A stretch of 64,000 bases of DNA from Myxococcales bacterium (GCA_022184915.1 JAGTJU010000006.1:248001-312000), one strand, 5' to 3'; shown: positions 19,581 to 29,064, numbered from the stretch's first letter. The notes: a model not told the origin generated them from the letters alone. Made by a program: numbers and translations.

Positions 19581-21947
19581 TTAGTTGCGCAGGGGCTTGC
19601 TGGTGGTGAGCATGTGCTGGATGCGGGCGCGGGACTTTTCCTCGCCGCAGAGCGAGAGGAAGGCCTCCCGCTCGAGGTCCAGCAGATGCTGCTCGGTCAC
19701 GCGGGCGCCCGGCGCCACGTCCCCACCCGATAGGATGCGCGCCAGGTGGCTTCCGATTTTGGCGTCGTGCTCACTGATGCGGTGAGCATCCGCCAGGTTG
19801 TGGAGGGCCGCCTTCATGGTGGCGGCGCCCGTGGTGCCCACCACCTTGACGCGGCGGGGAGGGGGCGGGCGGTAGCCGGCCCGGGCGAGCCCCAGCGCGA
19901 GCTGCTTGGCGTCGGCCAGCAGGGTGTCGCGGCTCATCGATACCGAGTCGTGCGCGTGCAGGTAGCCGAGGTCCCGCCCCTCTTCGGCGCTCGTCGACAC
20001 CCGGGCGGTGCCGAGATACTCGAACGGCTGGCGCACGAGGGCGAGCAGGTCAACGTTCGGGTTCGTGTCGGCCAGTGCCGACGCGCGGGCCGCCATCTCC
20101 ATGCACCCGCCGCCTGCGGGAATGAGGCCCACCCCCACCTCCACGCAGCCCACGTAAAGTTCGGCGGCCGCCCGCACGTGCGGGCATCCCAAAACCACTT
20201 CGGCGCCTCCACCCAGGGCCAAACCGAAGGGCGCACACACCACCGGTACGCGGGCATAGCGGGTCCGCATACAGGCGTTTTGAAATCCGATCAGAATCTG
20301 GTCGACGGCGGCGTAGTTGTTCTGGGACAAGCCCACCATCAGCGAAAATAGGTTGGCTCCCGCGCAGAACGCGTCGGGCGCTTCGTTACCGATGATGAGG
20401 GCCACGCCGTCACGCTCGGCGCGCTCGACGCCCTTTTGCATCATGCTGACGATGTCGGCATCGATGGCGTTCATCTTCGCGTGGAACTCCACGCAGAACA
20501 CGCCGTCGCCGAGATCGAGCAACGACGCGCCGGCGTTGCGTTCCACCTCGCCGCCGAACGCACGCACCTCCTCGAGCGAGAGGCGGCGTTCGTCCTGCGG
20601 CACGGGGTGGTACCCCCCACGGACCGCCAGCTGCCGCAGCTCGGTGGGTGTCTCGCGTTCGTAGAAGTGGGTTTCGCCTGCGGCCACGCGTTCCTTCACC
20701 CAGGCGGGCACGGCGAGACCCGCCGCCTCCATCTTGGAGATCGTCTCGGGCACGCCCAGCGCGTCCCAGGTCTCGAAGGGGCCCCGCTCCCAGCCGAAGC
20801 CCCACTTGAGAGCCCGGTCCACGTCCACCACGCTGTCGGCGATGTCTCCCATGCGGTTGGCGGCATAGATCAGCGTTTCGTAGAGCACCTGACGGGCGAG
20901 GCTCGAGGCCCGGTCGTCTCCGTTCACCACACGGCGGATCCGCTCATCGAGGTCATCGACGCCCTTGGTCGCACCGATCGAGGCAAAACGCGGCTTCGTC
21001 AGGGGCTCGTAGGCGAGCGTGGCGAGGTTGAGCTGAACGATGCCCGCGCCCTCTTTTTTGTAAAATCCCTGCTTGGTTTTGCTCCCCAGCCACTTGCGCT
21101 CCACGAGCTCTTTGAGCACGTCAGGAAGCGCGAAGACCTCCCGGCGCTCATCGTTCGTGAGGGCCTCGTGGCAGTTGTTGGCGACGTGCACCAGCGTATC
21201 CAGGCCGACCACGTCGGCCGTCCGGAACACCGCGCTCTTCGGGCGGCCGAGTGGCTTGCCGAAGATGGCGTCGACTTCTTCCACCGTGTAGCGCTGTTCC
21301 ACGGCCAGGGCCAACGTGCGCATGAGCGAGAACGTGCCCACGCGGTTGGCGATGAAGTTGGGCGTGTCCTTGGCTCGCACCAGCCCCTTGCCGAGGTAGG
21401 TTCCGCAGACCTGTTCGGCCAGGGCGACCGCCGCGTCCGAGGTCTCTTCGCCCGTCACCACTTCGACCAGCTTCAAGTAGCGGGGCGGGTTGAAAAAATG
21501 CGTGATCAAGAAGCGCTGCTTGAATGCGTGGCTTCGGCCCGCGACCAGCTCGGCCAGCGGCAACCCCGACGTATTCGAGGCGATCACGGCACCCCCGCCC
21601 AAGGCGTCGAGCTTTTCGTAAAGGGACCTTTTGATCGCGAGGTTTTCGATGACGGCCTCGACGATGAAGTCGCAGGCGGCGGCGCGCCCGAGATCGTCAT
21701 CGAGGTTGCCCACGGTGACGAGGGGCTCGAAGCGCTTGGAGAAGAAACTGGCGGGTTTGCTCGCCTTGGCCCGCGCGAGCCCGTCACGCGCTATCCGGTT
21801 TCGGGCCCAGGCATCGCCGGGGGGCGCATCCCTTGGCGCGATATCGAGCAGCAACACCTTGAATCCCGCGTTCGCCAGGTGGGCGGCGATGGCAGCTCCC
21901 ATCACGCCAGCACCCAAGACAGCGACCTCGTCGATCGGCTTGGCCAT
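19581..21947 (-). CDS. fadN: 3-hydroxyacyl-CoA dehydrogenase/enoyl-CoA hydratase FadN type
   Basis: Bifunctional beta-oxidation enzyme, 788 residues. Here the NAD-binding 3-hydroxyacyl-CoA dehydrogenase half comes first (VAVLGAGVMGAAIAAHLANA at residues 8-27; ITHFFNPPRYLKLVEVV around 175; NFIANRVGTFSL), then a crotonase domain at about residues 480-700 (AFCAGANLFSLM; PFGLALGGGAEVVLGC; LIPAGGGCMEMA). That order and the length match Bacillus FadN and differ from E. coli FadB, where hydratase is first. First gene of the fadNA pair. No FadR or acyl-CoA dehydrogenase gene is near. Confidence 0.95.
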   Translation of the reverse strand: MAKPIDEVAVLGAGVMGAAIAAHLANAGFKVLLLDIAPRDAPPGDAWARNRIARDGLARAKASKPASFFSKRFEPLVTVGNLDDDLGRAAACDFIVEAVIENLAIKRSLYEKLDALGGGAVIASNTSGLPLAELVAGRSHAFKQRFLITHFFNPPRYLKLVEVVTGEETSDAAVALAEQVCGTYLGKGLVRAKDTPNFIANRVGTFSLMRTLALAVEQRYTVEEVDAIFGKPLGRPKSAVFRTADVVGLDTLVHVANNCHEALTNDERREVFALPDVLKELVERKWLGSKTKQGFYKKEGAGIVQLNLATLAYEPLTKPRFASIGATKGVDDLDERIRRVVNGDDRASSLARQVLYETLIYAANRMGDIADSVVDVDRALKWGFGWERGPFETWDALGVPETISKMEAAGLAVPAWVKERVAAGETHFYERETPTELRQLAVRGGYHPVPQDERRLSLEEVRAFGGEVERNAGASLLDLGDGVFCVEFHAKMNAIDADIVSMMQKGVERAERDGVALIIGNEAPDAFCAGANLFSLMVGLSQNNYAAVDQILIGFQNACMRTRYARVPVVCAPFGLALGGGAEVVLGCPHVRAAAELYVGCVEVGVGLIPAGGGCMEMAARASALADTNPNVDLLALVRQPFEYLGTARVSTSAEEGRDLGYLHAHDSVSMSRDTLLADAKQLALGLARAGYRPPPPRRVKVVGTTGAATMKAALHNLADAHRISEHDAKIGSHLARILSGGDVAPGARVTEQHLLDLEREAFLSLCGEEKSRARIQHMLTTSKPLRN

Positions 21948-22110
21948 GAGGACAACGATAGCTCAACATGCCCGCGGATGCGCGGTTCGGCAGCGGGTGC
22001 CCGTGCGACAATCTCGTGCAGAGGGCGAGCCATGATGCGCACAGGAGCCGCTATGTGGGACGGTGTACCCGAACGTGAAACCTTCATCGCGTGAGGCCCA
22101 ACACTCTTGA

Positions 22111-22132
22111 TTGCGTCGCGTCCATGACGCAA
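22111..22132. promoter_or_regulatory. inverted repeat upstream of the PEGA gene
   Basis: TTGCGTC (22111-22117) and GACGCAA (22126-22132) form perfect 7-base arms with an 8-base centre, ending 11 bases before the PEGA-gene ATG. A possible promoter (TTGATT at 22107, CAAGCT at 22130, 17-base spacer) overlaps it, so a repressor site is a fair guess. Confidence 0.4.
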
Positions 22133-22143
22133 GCTGCGGGGCC

Positions 22144-23652
22144 ATGATTCGAGCTTGCAGCATCGTTGGATGCGCCACCTTGTGGGTGGCTTGGGTGGTC
22201 ACGACGGCGGGGCCTGTATCCGCCCAGGAGGCGGGGGCGGAGGGGGCAGCAGCGCCGGCGGCTTCAAGCGCTCCTCCCGCAACGGCAGCGCCCGTCGCGG
22301 ACGCGGAGCTTCAGGCCGCGAAGGCCGAGTTCGAGGAGGCGCAACGCCTCTTCATCAAAGAGCAGTTCGACGGAGCGGCCGCGAAGTTCGTCTCGGCTTA
22401 CGAGAAGAAGCCCTACGCCGCGTTTCTGTTCAACGCGGCCGTGGCGTACGAGCGGAGCCAGCGATGGGAGCTGGCCATCGACTACTTTGAGCGTTACCTC
22501 GACAGAAACGCCGAGGCCAAGGACAAGCGGGACGTCGAACTGCGACTCCAGGGCCTGCGGCGCGTGCTGGCAGCCAGCCAGGCGCAGCCGACGCCCGAAC
22601 CCGGTCAGGCCCCTGTGGCGCCGGCCGAGGTGGCCATGTTGCCGGCGCTCGAGACGAAGGGTCTCGTGATCATCGACTCGAAGCCGAAGGGCGCCACGAT
22701 TTACCTGGAAGACAAAAAGAACGGGCCGCTCGGCACCACGCAGTGGGAGGGCTCCCTCGAACCTCGACCGGTGAAGGTCATTCTCGAGTCCAAGGGCTTC
22801 AAGCCCGAGACACGGCTCATCCATCCCCGTCCGGACAAGATCCTCGAGGTCTACATCGCCCTGTCCGAAGAGCACTTTTTGGGGTGGGTCGAGATCGCCT
22901 CGAACGTGGCGGGCGCCGACGTCTTCCTGGACAAAAAGGAAATCGGCGCCATCGGGCGTACCCCGTACACGGGGCACATCAAGCCAGGCAACCACACCGT
23001 GTGGGTCGAAAAAGCCGGTTACGGCACCGTGAAAAAAGAGATCGTCGTCGAGCCGGGAACGGCCACCACGCACATGATCGACCTCGAGAAACTTTCGGTG
23101 GGCTGGGTGGCGGTGGTGGGCAAAAAGAGCCGGGGGGGCAAACTTTACGTCGACGACAAACTGGCCTGTACGACGCCTTGCCAAGCCGAAGCCATGCCTG
23201 GGTCTCACCAGGTGAGGGTGGAGCTTGCCGGCATGGAGGACTACGAAGCCACGCTCGAGGTCAAACAGGCGGTGCAAACCCTGGTCGAGGTCCAGTGGAG
23301 CCCCGAGCCACCCCGCGGGCGCGCCTGGACCACGGCAGTCATCTCGGCGCTTTTCCTGGGAGGCGGCGTTTATGCGGGGCTGCAATCCCAGGATCGGGAA
23401 AAGGGCCTCAAGGACGACATCAAGGCCGGCGCGCTCATCGACAACAACGATCCCCGTGTCCAGGAGGGCAAGATCTGGGCGATTGGCGCGAACGTCGCCT
23501 TCGGCATCAGCGCCATCACCGGGATCATGTCCGTCTACAACTTCCTTCGTTCGGGCCCCCCCAGCCAGGGCGAGCTCGACGAAAAAAACATTGCCATCAC
23601 GCCGGTGGGTCTGCCCGGGGGCGGCGGACTCTTCGCGACGGGGAGGTTTTGA
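22144..23652 (+). CDS. exported TPR and PEGA-domain protein with C-terminal membrane segments
   Basis: A 502-residue envelope protein of unknown role. After a signal peptide (IVGCATLWVAWVVTTAGPVSA) and an Ala-rich linker comes a TPR-like unit (EEAQRLFIKEQFDGAAAKFV...AYERSQRWELAIDYFERYL). Four PEGA-like repeats follow from about residue 165: LVIIDSKPKGATIYLED, VEIASNVAGADVFLDKK, VAVVGKKSRGGKLYVDD and intervening strands ending in VWVEKAGYG-type turns. Two hydrophobic stretches near 400 and 455 (TTAVISALFLGGGVYAGL; GANVAFGISAITGIMSVYN) could anchor the C-terminus. ATG 22144 is chosen because it opens the signal peptide. Two bases separate its stop from the lipoprotein gene, so the pair is probably co-expressed. 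Confidence 0.83.
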   Translation: MIRACSIVGCATLWVAWVVTTAGPVSAQEAGAEGAAAPAASSAPPATAAPVADAELQAAKAEFEEAQRLFIKEQFDGAAAKFVSAYEKKPYAAFLFNAAVAYERSQRWELAIDYFERYLDRNAEAKDKRDVELRLQGLRRVLAASQAQPTPEPGQAPVAPAEVAMLPALETKGLVIIDSKPKGATIYLEDKKNGPLGTTQWEGSLEPRPVKVILESKGFKPETRLIHPRPDKILEVYIALSEEHFLGWVEIASNVAGADVFLDKKEIGAIGRTPYTGHIKPGNHTVWVEKAGYGTVKKEIVVEPGTATTHMIDLEKLSVGWVAVVGKKSRGGKLYVDDKLACTTPCQAEAMPGSHQVRVELAGMEDYEATLEVKQAVQTLVEVQWSPEPPRGRAWTTAVISALFLGGGVYAGLQSQDREKGLKDDIKAGALIDNNDPRVQEGKIWAIGANVAFGISAITGIMSVYNFLRSGPPSQGELDEKNIAITPVGLPGGGGLFATGRF

Positions 23653-23654
23653 TC

Positions 23655-25022
23655 ATGAACTGCTTTCAGCGTGTGCTGTTTTTTTGCCTGACCTTGGCCC
23701 CTGTGGTCTCTGGATGCGACTGGCGCAAACTCGACGAGGCCGTCGAGAACGCCCCCGTACGGAGCACCGAGGCTCCTTCCGATTATCTCGGCACGGACGT
23801 GGGCCGGCTCGTCGTGGCGTTGCCCCCGCCCGATGACAAACCCGAAGTGTCGGCACGGTTTTTGGTCGCCTCCGTGACCAAGGTGGCGGCAGCCCTCATC
23901 GACGTCGACCGCTTCGGAAAGACGACGGCCTATAACGTGCCGGATACGGTTTTGGCCCCGCTGGCGGGGCAACCTGCCACCGCGCTCGCCGCGGCGGCGC
24001 CCCGACCCGATGAAGGTGTGCCCTCGGTTCTCATCGGCACAGCGCGCTTCAAGGTGGCCGACATCCCGTTCGGAGGCGTCTTCCGCCTCTTGATTCAGCC
24101 AGGTCCCACGTTCCGCCTGGCCGACCAGCAGGTTCAGGCGCCTCTGACGTTGGCAGGTGACCCCGCGACAGGGGCAAAAGGCTTTGGTCGTGGGGTGGCG
24201 ACCGGAAACGTTTCAGGGCTGCCGCAGTTCGAGGACTGGGTGATCCAGGCCGATTTTGGGGTGACCCTCGTCGAGGACGGGGCGCTCGCGGTGTTGACGC
24301 CTGCGAGCCGCTGTCTCGTTGCGCCCGACCTCAACCGGGCTTTGATCTACCAGCGTGGACTCAATCCGGCGATCGGTGACTTCATCCCCGAACTGCCCGG
24401 GGGCGAAATCGCGGTGGGCGTTCCTGCCGCCGCGGGGGCAGGTGCGGTGGTCCTGCTCTCCCGACAGCCGGCCGAGCTCGATTGCCCCCTGTCGATCTCC
24501 GTCCCGGGCCTGCCCACCTTCGGCTCGTCCGTGGCGGCGGGGTTCGTCAACGCCGACGCCTTCGTGGACTTGGTCGTGGGGGCACCGCCGTCACAGGTGC
24601 TCGTTTTCCTCGGACCCTTCAACCCTGCCGTCCCTCCGGTACCGGCCGTCGTTTTCACGGCGCCACCCGACGCCACGCAGGCGGAGTTCGGCGCGCGTGT
24701 GGCCCTCATCGAGGCCGACGGTGTGCCGGGCCTGGAGGTCGCCATCGCGGCACCGGCCTTCCCCGCAAGCGGGACCCTTGGGGCCGGGGCGGTGTACCTT
24801 TACAACGTCAACGCTCCCGCGTTGCCTTTCGCGGTGGTGACCGATCACGATCCCGAGGCGAACGCGGGCTTGGGAGAGGGACTGGCCGTTGTGCCGGTTC
24901 GCAACGCGAGCTGCGTGCAGGGCGCCGTTCGCCACATGTTGGTAGCCGGCGCGAACGAAGAAGTGTTCAGCTACTACAAGTTGCCCGGGGCCTTGCCCGA
25001 CATCCGCTGCTTGACCCCCTAG
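23655..25022 (+). CDS. FG-GAP repeat lipoprotein
   Basis: Predicted lipoprotein of 455 residues: MNCFQRVLFFCLTLAPVVSGC gives a signal peptide ending in a VSGC lipobox. Integrin-like FG-GAP blades occur at FGSSVAAGFVNADAFVDLVVGAP and FGARVALIEADGVPGLEVAIAAP, consistent with a propeller at the cell surface. Binding site GGGAGG lies eight bases before ATG 23655, and the gene starts two bases after the PEGA gene stop. The reading frame stays open for about 300 codons upstream, but that is a shadow of the PEGA gene. It probably forms a surface complex with the PEGA protein; ligand unknown. Confidence 0.8.
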   Translation: MNCFQRVLFFCLTLAPVVSGCDWRKLDEAVENAPVRSTEAPSDYLGTDVGRLVVALPPPDDKPEVSARFLVASVTKVAAALIDVDRFGKTTAYNVPDTVLAPLAGQPATALAAAAPRPDEGVPSVLIGTARFKVADIPFGGVFRLLIQPGPTFRLADQQVQAPLTLAGDPATGAKGFGRGVATGNVSGLPQFEDWVIQADFGVTLVEDGALAVLTPASRCLVAPDLNRALIYQRGLNPAIGDFIPELPGGEIAVGVPAAAGAGAVVLLSRQPAELDCPLSISVPGLPTFGSSVAAGFVNADAFVDLVVGAPPSQVLVFLGPFNPAVPPVPAVVFTAPPDATQAEFGARVALIEADGVPGLEVAIAAPAFPASGTLGAGAVYLYNVNAPALPFAVVTDHDPEANAGLGEGLAVVPVRNASCVQGAVRHMLVAGANEEVFSYYKLPGALPDIRCLTP

Positions 25023-25065
25023 TATGTAGGGGCGCAGCCGACCTTCGCCTGACACTCTATCGGGC

Positions 25066-26430
25066 ATGACCATGCGGCTTGCCAGCCTTCTTGGCCCCGA
25101 TCTCGACGAGGAGCTCCTGACCGATCCAGCGCAGCTGGCTGAGTTGGCCGACGAGCTCCACGCCGCGGATCTGTCCGAGCTCATCGCCGAGCTCGAAGAC
25201 GGGCCTGCGATCAAGCTGCTCACGAACCTGCCCCGCGATGCGGTGGCCGAGGCGCTCGACTCCATGGAGCCGGGCCGCCGGGCCGAGCTGGTTCAGCAGA
25301 TCGACCGCACCGTGGCGGCCGAGCTGGCCGACCTGATGTCGGCCGACGAGCGCGTCGACCTTCTCCAGGAGTTCGAGGAGGACGTCCGCTCGGACATCCT
25401 CTCCCGCATGGACAAAGAGGAGCGGCAGGACGTCCGCGACCTCATCCATTACGGCGAATCATCCGCCGGTGGTCTGATGACCACCGAGTACGTCACATTG
25501 TCCCCCGAAGTGACGGTGGAAAAGGCGATCGAGCAGGTCCGGCGCACGGCCGAGGAAAAAGAGACGATCTACGAGGCGTTCGCGGTCGATCCCAACGGCA
25601 CCCTCGTGGGGGCGGTGTCCTTGCGGGATCTCGTGCTCGCGCCGGCCACGAAGAGAATCTCTGAGATCATGGAGGCCGACGTGGTCTCGGTGCCGGCCGA
25701 GATGGACCAGGAAGAGGTTGCGGGCATCTTCCAGCGCTACGACCTCCTGGCCCTGCCGGTAGTGGACGCTCATCACAAGCTGCTCGGCATCGTCACGGTC
25801 GACGACGTGGTGCACGTGCTCAAGGAAGAGCAGGCCGAGGACATTCAAAAATTGGGCGCCGTGGCCCCCACGGAAGGTAGCTACTTCGATACGGGCTTTT
25901 GGACATACCTGCGGAGCCGGGCGGTGTGGCTGGTGGTGCTGTTCATCGGACAGAGCTTCACCGTGAGCGTACTCAAACACTACGGCACGGTCACGGCAAC
26001 CGTCGTTGCGCTCACCTTCTTCATTCCCCTCATCATCTCTTCGGGCGGAAACACGGGCAATCAGTCCGCCGCCCTCGTCATCCGCGGGATGGCGCTGGGA
26101 GAGTTCGAGCTAGGCGATGCCGTGAAGATCCTGTCGCGCGAGATGCGCATGGGCCTGGCTCTAGGGACCATTCTAGGCGGCCTTGGCATGATCATGGCCA
26201 CGTTCATCGGCAGCGAAGAGGGATACCGGTTTGCCCTCGCCGTGGGTACCGCCCTCATCGCCTGCGTCACCTTGGGTTCGGTCGTGGGTGCGGGCATGCC
26301 GCTCCTGATCAGGCATCTGGGCATGGACCCCGCCGTGGCTTCGGGGCCGTTCATTGCGTCCATGCTCGACGTGATGGGTATCTTCATCTACGTCGAGACG
26401 GCCGTGCTGATGCTGGGCCTCCGGCACTGA
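25066..26430 (+). CDS. mgtE: magnesium transporter MgtE
   Basis: Inner-membrane Mg2+ channel/transporter, 454 residues. Order: cytosolic N domain of helical repeats (residues 1-130), two CBS domains (SAGGLMTTEYVTLSPEVTVE; IMEADVVSVPAEMDQEEVA), then five membrane helices from about 280, including the pore block PLIISSGGNTGNQSAALVIR. The N and CBS domains sense intracellular Mg2+ and gate the pore in characterised members. Starts 43 bases after the lipoprotein gene; ATG 25066 or the second Met two codons later are both possible. No Mg riboswitch-like leader is visible in the short gap. Confidence 0.96.
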   Translation: MTMRLASLLGPDLDEELLTDPAQLAELADELHAADLSELIAELEDGPAIKLLTNLPRDAVAEALDSMEPGRRAELVQQIDRTVAAELADLMSADERVDLLQEFEEDVRSDILSRMDKEERQDVRDLIHYGESSAGGLMTTEYVTLSPEVTVEKAIEQVRRTAEEKETIYEAFAVDPNGTLVGAVSLRDLVLAPATKRISEIMEADVVSVPAEMDQEEVAGIFQRYDLLALPVVDAHHKLLGIVTVDDVVHVLKEEQAEDIQKLGAVAPTEGSYFDTGFWTYLRSRAVWLVVLFIGQSFTVSVLKHYGTVTATVVALTFFIPLIISSGGNTGNQSAALVIRGMALGEFELGDAVKILSREMRMGLALGTILGGLGMIMATFIGSEEGYRFALAVGTALIACVTLGSVVGAGMPLLIRHLGMDPAVASGPFIASMLDVMGIFIYVETAVLMLGLRH

Positions 26431-26481
26431 GCTGCGCAGGCAAATGGCGCCAAGGCCCGGGGCCTGAGGACCTCGCTGGAC

Positions 26482-27510
26482 TTACCCGTTTTTGACCGTG
26501 TGAACCAGCGCTTCCACGGTTTCGAGCGGTGTATCGGGGTAGATGCCGTGTCCGAGGTTGAACACGTGTCCGCGCCGCTGCCCTTGCTCGATGATACGAC
26601 GGGCTTGGGCCACGACCTCGTCCCGCGGCCCGAGCAACAGAGCCGGGTCCAAATTGCCCTGGATGGCGGCGTCCGGCGCCCCCCCTGCCGCCAGCCGCAG
26701 GCGCGCCTCGGAGAGGGGAAGGTGCCAATCGATGCCGTAAACGTCGGCGCCCACGTTGGCCACCCGATCGAGCAGGGTGGTGGCGCCGTTCGGGAAGTAG
26801 ATGACCGGCACGCCCGAGGCTCTCACGGCCTGCACCAGGGCGCGCGTGGGGGGCAGCACGAAGCGCTCCCAGTCTTCTGCCGACACCACGCCCACCCAGG
26901 AATCGAAGATCTGAATCGCCTGGGCGCCCGCCTCGACCTGAGCCAGGAGATAACGGGCGGTGGTCTCCGCCAGCTTGTCCAGCAGACGCCGGCTGGCCTC
27001 GGGGGCCGTATAAAAGAGGCGCTTCGTTTCGATGAAGCGTTTCGAGGTTTTTCCTTCGATCGCGTAGGTAGCCACCGTGAACGGCGCCCCCGCAAACCCG
27101 ATGAGCGGGGTGTTCAGCTTGTCGAGCTCGGGGCGAAGCCGCTTGATGGTTTCGAGCACGAAAGGCGTGCCCTGTGCAGGGGCGAAGTCGTGCAGCCGTT
27201 CGACATCGCTGGCAGACCGCACCGGGTTGGCGATCGAAGGGCCGAGTTCCGTGAAGGCGACCTCGAGACCCATGGGTTCGAGCGGAACCAGCAGGTCGGA
27301 AAAGAGAATCGCCGCATCGAATCCGAACCGGCGCAGCGGTTGAAGCGTGACCTCCGCCGCCAGGGCGGGATCCTTGCACAGGTCCAAAAAGGACACGTTG
27401 GCGCGGAGCGCGCGGTACTCGGGCAGATAGCGCCCTGCCTGCCGCATCAGCCACAGGGGTGGACGTTCCGTGGTTTCACCGCGACAGGCTCTCAGGAAAA
27501 GGGGTTCCAC
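26482..27510 (-). CDS. hemE: uroporphyrinogen decarboxylase HemE
   Basis: Haem-pathway enzyme converting uroporphyrinogen III to coproporphyrinogen III in the cytoplasm. Family signatures: PLWLMRQAGRYLPEYR with the substrate-binding Arg residues, ILFSDLLVPLE with the catalytic Asp, GFAGAPFTVATY, and FNLGHGIYPDTP near the C-terminus. GTG 27510 (read VEPLFLRACRGE) gives 342 residues, the usual size; the open frame to ATG 27567 adds 19 residues unlike the family. Divergent from the quinone oxidoreductase. No other haem genes adjacent. Confidence 0.95.
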   Translation of the reverse strand: MEPLFLRACRGETTERPPLWLMRQAGRYLPEYRALRANVSFLDLCKDPALAAEVTLQPLRRFGFDAAILFSDLLVPLEPMGLEVAFTELGPSIANPVRSASDVERLHDFAPAQGTPFVLETIKRLRPELDKLNTPLIGFAGAPFTVATYAIEGKTSKRFIETKRLFYTAPEASRRLLDKLAETTARYLLAQVEAGAQAIQIFDSWVGVVSAEDWERFVLPPTRALVQAVRASGVPVIYFPNGATTLLDRVANVGADVYGIDWHLPLSEARLRLAAGGAPDAAIQGNLDPALLLGPRDEVVAQARRIIEQGQRRGHVFNLGHGIYPDTPLETVEALVHTVKNG

Positions 27511-27561
27511 CCGGTGGTTTCTAGCCCAGCTTGAAGGCGCCGTCCAACGCGACGACGCGGC

Positions 27562-27589
27562 TTGCACCGAAGGGGTGGGGCGCTATGAA
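27562..27589 (+). promoter_or_regulatory. candidate promoter of the quinone oxidoreductase gene
   Basis: TTGCAC at 27562-27567 and TATGAA at 27584-27589, 16-base spacer, with six bases left before ATG 27596. A transcript from here would be leaderless or nearly so, which fits the absence of a Shine-Dalgarno. Confidence 0.4.
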
Positions 27590-27595
27590 AAATGC

Positions 27596-28573
27596 ATGTC
27601 GCGTGCCGTGCGAGTGTACGAGTTCGGGGGGCCCGAGGTCTTGCGCGTGGAAGAGGTCACCGTGCCCCCTCCCGCGGGGCACGAGGTGAGGGTGCGCCAC
27701 ACGGCCGTGGGTCTCAACTTCATCGACGTCTACTACAGGACGGGCCAGTACGTGCCTCCGGGGCTGCCCTTCGTACCCGGCCTCGAGGCGGCTGGTGTGG
27801 TGGAGGCCGTGGGGGAGGGCGTGACGGGCTTCGCGGTGGGCGACCGCATTGCGTATGCGGGTGGGCCCCTCGGCGCCTACGCCGACGTGCGCCTGCTACC
27901 GGCTGAGCGGGCCATCAAAATCCCCCCCGAGATCGCCGACGACACGGCGGCGGCGATGATGCTCAAGGGCATGACCGCACAGTATCTGCTCCGTCAAACC
28001 TACCGCGTGCAGCCCGGCGACTTCGTGCTCTTCCATGCCGCCGCAGGGGGCGTGGGTCTCATCGCTTGCCAGTGGGCAAAGCATCTGGGTGCTACGGTCA
28101 TCGGAACGGTGGGCTCGGCCGTCAAGGCCGACGTGGCGCGGGCGCATGGGTGTGACCACGTGATCGACTACACCCAGGAGAACTTCGTCGCGAGAGTTGC
28201 CGAGGTCACCGGCGGCAAGAAGGTCTCCGTGGTCTACGACGGTGTGGGCCGCTCGACCTTCGAGGGCTCGCTCGATTGTCTGCGCCCTCGCGGCATGATG
28301 GTGCTCTTCGGTCAGTCGTCAGGGAAGGTGCCTCCGGTCGACCTGGGCGTGATTGCTGCCAAGGGTTCGCTCTTCGTGACGCGTCCGTCGCTCTTTGCCT
28401 ATACGTCGACACGCGCAGAGCTGGAAGCCTGCGCAGGCGAGCTCATCGAGGTGGTACGCCAAGGCGCGGTGACGATTCCCGTGGGCGCCCGGCGCGCCCT
28501 GTCCGATGTGGCGGCGGCTCACGAGGCCCTGGAAGCGCGCCTGACCACGGGCGCTACGGTGTTGACCCCGTGA
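27596..28573 (+). CDS. qor: quinone oxidoreductase (zinc-independent MDR family)
   Basis: NADPH:quinone oxidoreductase of the medium-chain dehydrogenase family, 325 residues. Features: VGLNFIDVYYRTGQY in the GroES-like domain, MLKGMTAQYLLRQTY, the nucleotide loop FHAAAGGVGLIACQWAK, and the C-terminal RPSLFAY with ALEARLTTGATVL. The zinc-binding Cys and His of alcohol dehydrogenases are absent, as expected for QOR. ATG 27596 fits the domain start; the frame upstream is open but unrelated. Its TGA overlaps the GTG of the FKBP lipoprotein gene (GTGA), implying coupled translation. Confidence 0.93.
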   Translation: MSRAVRVYEFGGPEVLRVEEVTVPPPAGHEVRVRHTAVGLNFIDVYYRTGQYVPPGLPFVPGLEAAGVVEAVGEGVTGFAVGDRIAYAGGPLGAYADVRLLPAERAIKIPPEIADDTAAAMMLKGMTAQYLLRQTYRVQPGDFVLFHAAAGGVGLIACQWAKHLGATVIGTVGSAVKADVARAHGCDHVIDYTQENFVARVAEVTGGKKVSVVYDGVGRSTFEGSLDCLRPRGMMVLFGQSSGKVPPVDLGVIAAKGSLFVTRPSLFAYTSTRAELEACAGELIEVVRQGAVTIPVGARRALSDVAAAHEALEARLTTGATVLTP

Positions 28574-29064
28574 ACGCTCGGGCGCTCCGGGGTCTCTGTC
28601 CCGTGCCCGCCCTCGTGCTCTTGGGGTGTGTGGGGACCGGCCCGAACCTCGAGGGGCTCGGCCACTCGCCCCAGGCCGAGAGGGCCAAGGCTCTGGATCC
28701 TGCGTTCGCCACACCTCCGCCGGATGCGGAGAGGTTCGCCTCGGGGGTGGCGAAAACAACCTTGCGGCCCGGTACGGGCACCCTCATGCCGGATCCGGGT
28801 AGCCTCGTGCGCGTGGAGTTCGAGGGCTTCCGGGCCAATGGCACGCTCTTCGATTCCTCGAAGCGCAAGGGCAAGCCGCAGATCTTCGAGCTTTCCGAGA
28901 CCGTGCGTGGCCTCTCGGAGGCGCTCACCCACATGGTGGAAGGGGAGGTTGCGCGCTTTTGGATTCCCGGGCACCTGGCCTACGGCGACAAACCCGAAGA
29001 TCCCCGTCTGCCCGCCGGGCCGCTGGTCTTCGAGCTCGAGCTGCTCAAGATCGTGCGTCGCTGA
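28570..29064 (+). CDS. FKBP-type peptidyl-prolyl isomerase lipoprotein
   Basis: Peptidyl-prolyl cis-trans isomerase anchored in the envelope. The GTG start at 28570 opens a lipoprotein signal (VPALVLLGC lipobox), then a linker of about 60 residues and one FKBP_C domain: VRVEFEGFRANGTLFDSSKR, GLSEALTHMVEGEVARFWIP, HLAYGD and GPLVFELELLKI. The 164-residue length suits a single-domain Mip-like foldase lacking the helical dimerisation domain. It overlaps qor by four bases. Acting on exported proteins is inferred from the lipobox. Confidence 0.91.
   Translation: MNARALRGLCPVPALVLLGCVGTGPNLEGLGHSPQAERAKALDPAFATPPPDAERFASGVAKTTLRPGTGTLMPDPGSLVRVEFEGFRANGTLFDSSKRKGKPQIFELSETVRGLSEALTHMVEGEVARFWIPGHLAYGDKPEDPRLPAGPLVFELELLKIVRR

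Noticed and set aside
20436-22094. 552-codon plus-strand frame opposite fadN
   Set aside because: Shadow of fadN, whose motifs are complete.
22743-23654. Open 304-codon extension before the FG-GAP lipoprotein
   Set aside because: Out-of-frame reading of the PEGA gene; the lipoprotein signal and binding site define the start.
26500-27534. 344-codon plus-strand frame opposite hemE
   Set aside because: hemE on the minus strand has full family motifs; this frame has none.
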